The notes beneath the pieces are model-generated. The model made no database searches, was not told where the DNA came from, and was given only the letters and a program-made list of their open reading frames with translations. A DNA stretch of 64,000 nt from Paenibacillus eucommiae. Lineage in GTDB: Bacteria; Bacillota; Bacilli; Paenibacillales; NBRC-103111. The position numbers were made by a program, and so were the translations under genes. The DNA is taken from contig NZ_JAGGLB010000006.1 in assembly GCF_017874215.1 (NCBI RefSeq), positions 248,001-312,000 of the forward strand, read 5' to 3'. Of the stretch, positions 59,788 to 64,000 are shown in pieces (positions within the stretch are counted from its first letter, which is position 1; every line of letters starts with the position of its first letter).

Positions 59788-61180
59788 GCTGCTGCTGCAG
59801 GATTTCATCGTACCGACGAAACGATTGATTCTACTTATTTTGCTGGCAGTTGTGCTCAGCGGAATCAGCTTTGCCCTGCAGCTGGGCTCTTTACTTTTCT
59901 GGAGCTGTAATGCTTTATTGCTGCTCTTTAGTGTTATTGATCTTGTGCTTCTTCCGAAGCGGAAAGAATGGTCGGTGCAGCGGATCTTGCCTGAACGGGT
60001 TGATGTCAATCAGCCCTTCGAAGTTAAGCTGCAGTTGAAACTTACCAGACCGCAGCTTCTTCGAGTAGAGTTAAATGATGATCTGCCTGCAGAGTTTGAG
60101 GGTTCTGCCGGAGGGCTTAAATGGGGTACGCAAGCAGGGATGGTGCAGGCTCCGGATGGTGATTTCGCTGGAGGCCAAATGTTGGCAGGCGGCCGGTTTG
60201 ATGGAGATTCTGCAGAGTTTTCCTATTCAACGAAATCAAGCGAGAGAGGCTTGTATCAGTTAAGGAACGTATTTCTCAGATATTACGGAGTTATTGGGTT
60301 ATGGAAAAAACAAATACGTCTGGAGCAGTCAAATGCTATAGAGATTTACCCTGATTTGTCGGGTGTACGCGGGGTTCTTGCCTCTGTGCAGAATGCGCTT
60401 ATTCTGGATGGCAGCAGGCTCTATAAAAAGCAGCGGAGCGGTTCGGATTTTCATTATATCCGCGATTATGCGCAGGGTGACGATCCGAGGCATATTAACT
60501 GGAAGGCATCTGCCCGTACAGCCAAGCTAATGACCAATATGTTTCAGCCGGAAAAAGGGAAGCTTCTAACGCTGCTGCTGGATTGCGGAAGGATGATGGG
60601 GATTGAGCTTGAGGGGCAGGTGAAGCTGGACAGAGCGCTTGAAGCAGCATTAACACTCGCTGCCGTAGCGCTCAAGCAGGGCGATCAGGTTGCACTGCTG
60701 GCCTATTCTACCGAGGTTAAAGTCTATGTGCCTCCAGGCAGAGGGCTGTCTCATTTGCAGGAGCTGACCCGTGCGGTCTATGATCTAAAAAGTGATTTTG
60801 TAGAGTCGGCCTACGGAGTAGCACTTAGTTATCTTCTGCGCGTCCAGAAGAAGCGCTCCCTGATTGTTCTTTTCTCAGATATGGAAAGCTACCTGAATGA
60901 TCAGGAACTGCTTCCCTACTTAAGCAGGCTGCGTAGAAGCAATTATTTGCTGCTGCTATCGCTGCAGGATCCGCTACTTCACGAATGGGCACGAATCCAT
61001 GCAGATAGCAGCAGGACAGCATTTATTCAAAGCTTAGCGCATAAATTTACGACGGACCGCAAGGCTTATGTTCACACTATGGCTGGTATGGGCATCCCTG
61101 TGCTTGATGTTTCTGCTGACCAATTGACACTTAGTGCCGTGAATACTTATTTGGAGCTTAAAGCCAGAGAGGCGCTCTGA
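59738..61180 (+). CDS. DUF58 domain protein
   Basis: 480 residues from GTG 59738, GGAGGGCGG 6 nt upstream; overlaps the MoxR gene by 50 nt. Two membrane helices near 20-70 (LILLILLAVVLSGISFALQL), a beta region, then DUF58 with GSDFHYIRDYAQGDDPRHIN and WKASARTAKLMTNMFQP near 248-265, followed by a VWA-like part (LTLLLDCGRMM, SLIVLFSDMES). The final 34 nt overlap the convergent SpoIIM-like gene. The usual MoxR partner. Confidence 0.93.
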   Translation: MTTSSKRRSGLFRFLGKLLLQDFIVPTKRLILLILLAVVLSGISFALQLGSLLFWSCNALLLLFSVIDLVLLPKRKEWSVQRILPERVDVNQPFEVKLQLKLTRPQLLRVELNDDLPAEFEGSAGGLKWGTQAGMVQAPDGDFAGGQMLAGGRFDGDSAEFSYSTKSSERGLYQLRNVFLRYYGVIGLWKKQIRLEQSNAIEIYPDLSGVRGVLASVQNALILDGSRLYKKQRSGSDFHYIRDYAQGDDPRHINWKASARTAKLMTNMFQPEKGKLLTLLLDCGRMMGIELEGQVKLDRALEAALTLAAVALKQGDQVALLAYSTEVKVYVPPGRGLSHLQELTRAVYDLKSDFVESAYGVALSYLLRVQKKRSLIVLFSDMESYLNDQELLPYLSRLRRSNYLLLLSLQDPLLHEWARIHADSSRTAFIQSLAHKFTTDRKAYVHTMAGMGIPVLDVSADQLTLSAVNTYLELKAREAL

Positions 61181-62148
61181 GGAGCTTCCTCTTTCTTTTT
61201 CACTAGCTTTCTTGAGCCGTATCCATAATAAACGCCAAGCAGCACTAAAGTTGCTCCGGCCACGATATATTTGACTTCAAGAGACAGCGTTGAGGGGGTA
61301 ATATAGCCCTCGATAATTCCGGCGATTACGAATAACGGAAGGGTCCCCAGCAGAAGCTGGGCCGACTCCTTGGCCGATTCTAGAAAAAGCCGCTTGCGTG
61401 AGTATGGACCCGGGACGAAAATGCGGTAGCCCATATATAAGCCTGCTCCACCAGCAATGAAAATTGCAGCGAGCTCAATGACACCATGCGGCAAAATATA
61501 GGCCCAGAAGACATAGCTTTTGCCTGATTGCATAAAGACCGCCGCTAGCGCCCCGATGAGGAGTCCATTTGTTATAAGCAAATAAACAGTGCCTATGCCT
61601 AGGGTAATACCGCTAATGAAAGCGAGTACGGCAACCCGAATATTGTTGGTCATGATAGTTGTCGATATCAAGGGACTGTGCAGATCACCGCGTGGCTGGT
61701 CCGTCTGGGCAGGATCAATGCTTCCAGCCATCGAGGGAGGCAGGATCTGGTACAGATTCAGCGGATCCTTCCATACGGCCAAATAGCCGGAGAGCCCGCC
61801 GATCACAAATAAAGCGAAGGCAAAAACTACGAACCATTTTCGTTTGCGAATCAAGGCAGGGAAGTGGTGCAGGAAAAAGGTGCTGAGCTGCTGGCTGCTT
61901 TTGTTATTTTCTTTGTATAACAAATTATGAGCTTTCGATACAAGCTGGTTCAGATATAAGGTCATTTCGTCCGCGGCCCGGTGCGTCTGGAGTGTGGCGA
62001 GGTGGGCAGAAACGATTTTGTAGAGCTCAGCGAAACGATCCAGCTGCGAAGCCTGAAGTCCGGATTTTCTTTTATCCATTTGTCCGCAAAGCTGCTCCAG
62101 CTCCGTCCACGCGGATTTATGCTCTTTGATGAAGCGTGAGATGTCCAT
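61147..62148 (-). CDS. SpoIIM family membrane protein
   Basis: 333 residues from ATG 62148 (AGGAGG 6 nt upstream), giving the typical start MDISRFIKEHKSAWTELEQL. Long cytosolic helical part to about 105, then about six membrane helices with FVVFAFALFVIGGLSGYLAV, GITLGIGTVYLLITNGLLIG and LPHGVIELAAIFIAGGAGL, which are the stage II sporulation M landmarks. This is the stand-alone form found next to RDD and MoxR/DUF58 genes, not necessarily the forespore engulfment protein. Convergent with the DUF58 gene (34-nt overlap) and divergent from the RDD gene. Confidence 0.9.
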   Translation of the reverse strand: MDISRFIKEHKSAWTELEQLCGQMDKRKSGLQASQLDRFAELYKIVSAHLATLQTHRAADEMTLYLNQLVSKAHNLLYKENNKSSQQLSTFFLHHFPALIRKRKWFVVFAFALFVIGGLSGYLAVWKDPLNLYQILPPSMAGSIDPAQTDQPRGDLHSPLISTTIMTNNIRVAVLAFISGITLGIGTVYLLITNGLLIGALAAVFMQSGKSYVFWAYILPHGVIELAAIFIAGGAGLYMGYRIFVPGPYSRKRLFLESAKESAQLLLGTLPLFVIAGIIEGYITPSTLSLEVKYIVAGATLVLLGVYYGYGSRKLVKKKEEAPQSASLALSSK

Positions 62149-62288
62149 GCTGTCCTCCTGGAAAATAAATTTATTCTCATGAGAAATTGTCTCTTGCAGG
62201 TTGTGTTCCATTAGCGGCTAATGCCATCGCTTTACAGCAGTTTTCATTTGTATATCTTACCATACTATTAAAGAGCCGAGGAGATGTT

Positions 62289-63086
62289 ATGAACGAGTCC
62301 TTAGAGAAAGAATTGACGATCATCACTCCTGAGCAAGTGCAGCTGAAGTTCCGGACTGCCGGAGTCGGCAGCAGGGCTATCGCACACCTGTGGGATGGGC
62401 TTATTTTGCTAGTTGTGAATGGGCTGCTGCTCGCCCTGATTATTTTTGCAAGCAGACTGGAATGGCTGAATATACTTGATGGAGTGGCGGATTATGCAGG
62501 GGCTGCTCTCATTATATTGTTTATACTGCTAAATGTAGGGTACTTTTTGGCAACGGAAATGTATATGGGGGGGCAGACTCCCGGCAAAAAAATCATGGGG
62601 CTTCGTGTGCTGCAGGACAATGGCCAGTCAGCAACCTTTCTGTCAATTATTATCCGCAATCTGTTTCGCATCCTTGATTTCCTCCCTTCTTTCTATTTTC
62701 TTGGCGCTCTTATTATGCTCTTTAGCTCCAAGGATAAGCGTATAGGTGATATGGTAGCAGGAACGATTGTTGTTACAGAGCCGGGAAGGGAAAGGCTGCA
62801 GCGTAAAAAAGGGATTGATAAATCAGTAGCCGCCTGGGAAGGACGGTTGCCGGACCTTAATCTGGATGATGCAGCCAGGAGAAGGGTTACGCCTGAGGAT
62901 TGGCAGCTGATTGCGGCTTGGATGGAACGTCTGTCAGGCATGTCTGCGGCGAGGAGAGAGGAGTTTAGTCAGCCTATTTTCCGGCACTTTGTAGTAAAGC
63001 TGCAGCATGAATCTGAAGGATTATATGATGCTTCTGCTTATTTAATAGCATTGTATCTTGCTCTGCGTGAGGATTGGGAGATATAG
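62289..63086 (+). CDS. RDD family membrane protein
   Basis: 265 residues from ATG 62289, GAGGAG upstream. RDD landmarks: RTAGVGSRAIAHLWDGLILL at the first helix (here RAIAHLWD in place of R..D..), a second and third helix, TPGKKIMGLRVLQDNGQSAT, and IIRNLFRILDFLPSFYFLG. A cytosolic C-terminal region of about 85 residues follows, ending ALREDWEI. Function of RDD proteins is mostly unknown. Divergent from the SpoIIM gene with a 140-nt gap. Confidence 0.9.
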   Translation: MNESLEKELTIITPEQVQLKFRTAGVGSRAIAHLWDGLILLVVNGLLLALIIFASRLEWLNILDGVADYAGAALIILFILLNVGYFLATEMYMGGQTPGKKIMGLRVLQDNGQSATFLSIIIRNLFRILDFLPSFYFLGALIMLFSSKDKRIGDMVAGTIVVTEPGRERLQRKKGIDKSVAAWEGRLPDLNLDDAARRRVTPEDWQLIAAWMERLSGMSAARREEFSQPIFRHFVVKLQHESEGLYDASAYLIALYLALREDWEI

Positions 63087-63136
63087 CTGGTACGCGCTTT
63101 AAGCAAAGCTTTATTTAGAAGGGGGGCACGGACAAG

Positions 63137-63850
63137 ATGACAGAGATCACAAAAACAGCGGTTATCGCAGGAGCATCGGGCTTGATTGGCAAGGAACTGC
63201 TCCGCGTACTACTTCATGACGAGAGCTACGGCAAAATCATTATTTTGGTAAGAAAAATGTTGGATGTCAAGCATCTGCCGCATTCGAAGCACAAGCTGGA
63301 GCAGCGGGTGATCGATTTTGCCCATATAGAAGCAGCGGTAGCCGATTGCATGTCTGGCTCCTACGTGTTCTGTACCTTAGGTACTACGATCAAAAAGGCA
63401 GGCTCGCAGGAAGCTTTTCGCAAAGTTGATTATGAATATCCGCTGAGCCTCGGACGTATAAGCGCAAAAGCTGGCGCAGCACAATTCTGCATCGTCACAG
63501 CCATGGGTGCGAGCTCACGGTCGGGCATCTTTTATAATAAGGTGAAGGGCCAGGTTGAAGATACTTTGCAAACAGCAGGCTTGCAGTCCTTACATATATT
63601 CAGACCTTCCCTGCTGTTAGGGGAGCGTGAAGAGAAGCGGGCAGGCGAACAAATAGCCAGTGTGATTGCGAAGGCAACATCGTTTGCCTGGATAGGTCCA
63701 TTGGCCAGGTACAAGCCCATTTATGGGAAAACGGTGGCCCTCGCTATGGTTGCCTCGACCCTGGAGCATGCCCCTGGGGTTCATGTGTATCCATCGTCAG
63801 CGATTCATAATTTAGCTAAGAAATCGGTTATGAAATCTGTTATGAAATAA
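63137..63850 (+). CDS. NAD(P)-binding Rossmann protein (HTATIP2-like oxidoreductase)
   Basis: 237 residues. Nucleotide-binding start TAVIAGASGLIGKELLRVLL (GxSGxxG), then VFCTLGTTIKKAGSQEAFRK, CIVTAMGASSRSGIFYNKVKG (active-site Ser and YxxxK-like string) and FRPSLLLGEREEKRAGEQ. Members reduce unknown substrates or act as chaperone-like factors. Fifty nt after the RDD gene, GAAGGGGGG 6 nt before ATG 63137. The C-terminus repeats KSVMK twice. The 150 nt to the window edge show only AT-rich sequence. Confidence 0.87.
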   Translation: MTEITKTAVIAGASGLIGKELLRVLLHDESYGKIIILVRKMLDVKHLPHSKHKLEQRVIDFAHIEAAVADCMSGSYVFCTLGTTIKKAGSQEAFRKVDYEYPLSLGRISAKAGAAQFCIVTAMGASSRSGIFYNKVKGQVEDTLQTAGLQSLHIFRPSLLLGEREEKRAGEQIASVIAKATSFAWIGPLARYKPIYGKTVALAMVASTLEHAPGVHVYPSSAIHNLAKKSVMKSVMK

Positions 63851-64000
63851 AGTGTTTTTGATTATGGATTACATTTTATTCCATATTTGATGGATTCCAT
63901 AGAAAAAGAAATGGGAAGTTTGATCAAAATTATATAATCTTGTTTGTTTTGTGTAAATATTATTGCGATTTCAATAAACATAAAATCATTGGTTTGTACT

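Noticed and set aside
1-64000. tRNA, rRNA, prophage or transposase genes
   Set aside because: No cloverleaf, rRNA motif or transposase-like protein was recognised on either strand.

Overview
The window reads as chromosomal DNA of a spore-forming, S-layer-bearing Firmicute, most likely Paenibacillus or a close relative. Supporting signs are three S-layer homology (SLH) repeats on two exported proteins, YyaC-like and SpoIIM-like sporulation-associated proteins, XpaC/TelA and LCP proteins, an Ile T-box leader, a c-di-AMP riboswitch, copper-amine-oxidase-N stalk domains on secreted enzymes, strong AGGAGG ribosome sites and frequent TTG/GTG starts. Genus assignment is inference. No IS element, phage, tRNA, rRNA or CRISPR array was seen.

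Layout. 1-6.5 kb: a sugar-catabolic run on the + strand (alpha/beta hydrolase cut by the window edge, NagA, Gfo/Idh oxidoreductase, divergent NagB-like deaminase, UxaE-type tagaturonate epimerase) closed by a terminator. 7.3-12.8 kb: two secreted proteins, a 1329-residue DUF4838 protein ending in cohesin plus dockerin, and a cohesin protein with three SLH repeats; together they look like a minimal cell-surface cohesin/dockerin system. 12.9-17.1 kb: a minus-strand operon of three glycosyltransferases and a methyltransferase. 17.4-21.7 kb: an AI-2E-type permease, a 1.1 kb non-coding stretch full of repeats, and an ECF sigma/anti-sigma pair. 21.8-27.2 kb (minus): LCP glycopolymer transferase, SLH-anchored subtilisin, TelA and XpaC-like proteins. 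27.4-33.8 kb: second ECF sigma/anti-sigma pair, a sugar-binding lipoprotein, LysR regulator, a PurA-like protein, a lipoprotein. 33.8-40 kb: SWIM protein plus SNF2 helicase, a coiled-coil membrane protein, AIM24-like protein. 40-43.7 kb: T-box and IleS of the eukaryote-like type. 44.3-48 kb: a heterodimeric ABC exporter. 48.2-51.6 kb: c-di-AMP riboswitch with NlpC/P60 hydrolase, phosphodiester glycosidase, YyaC. 52-54 kb: orphan SUKH protein, membrane protein, small Cys-rich ORF. 54.1-63.9 kb: diguanylate cyclase, the MoxR/DUF58/DUF4129/DUF4350 cluster with SpoIIM and RDD proteins, and an NAD(P)-binding protein.

Common theme: most genes concern the cell envelope (surface display, cell-wall hydrolysis, polymer attachment, stress sigma factors) and uptake or breakdown of glycans. 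The most unusual content is (i) the cohesin-dockerin / cohesin-SLH pair beside the amino-sugar/uronate genes, and (ii) three families of non-coding structured DNA: a nested palindromic element of about 190 bp present three times, an element of four short palindromes present three times (once inverted), and a 22-bp tandem repeat, plus an isolated nested inverted repeat ahead of the ECF sigma gene. All starts below were chosen by ribosome-site spacing and family N-termini; family assignments are from recognition of motifs, not from a search.
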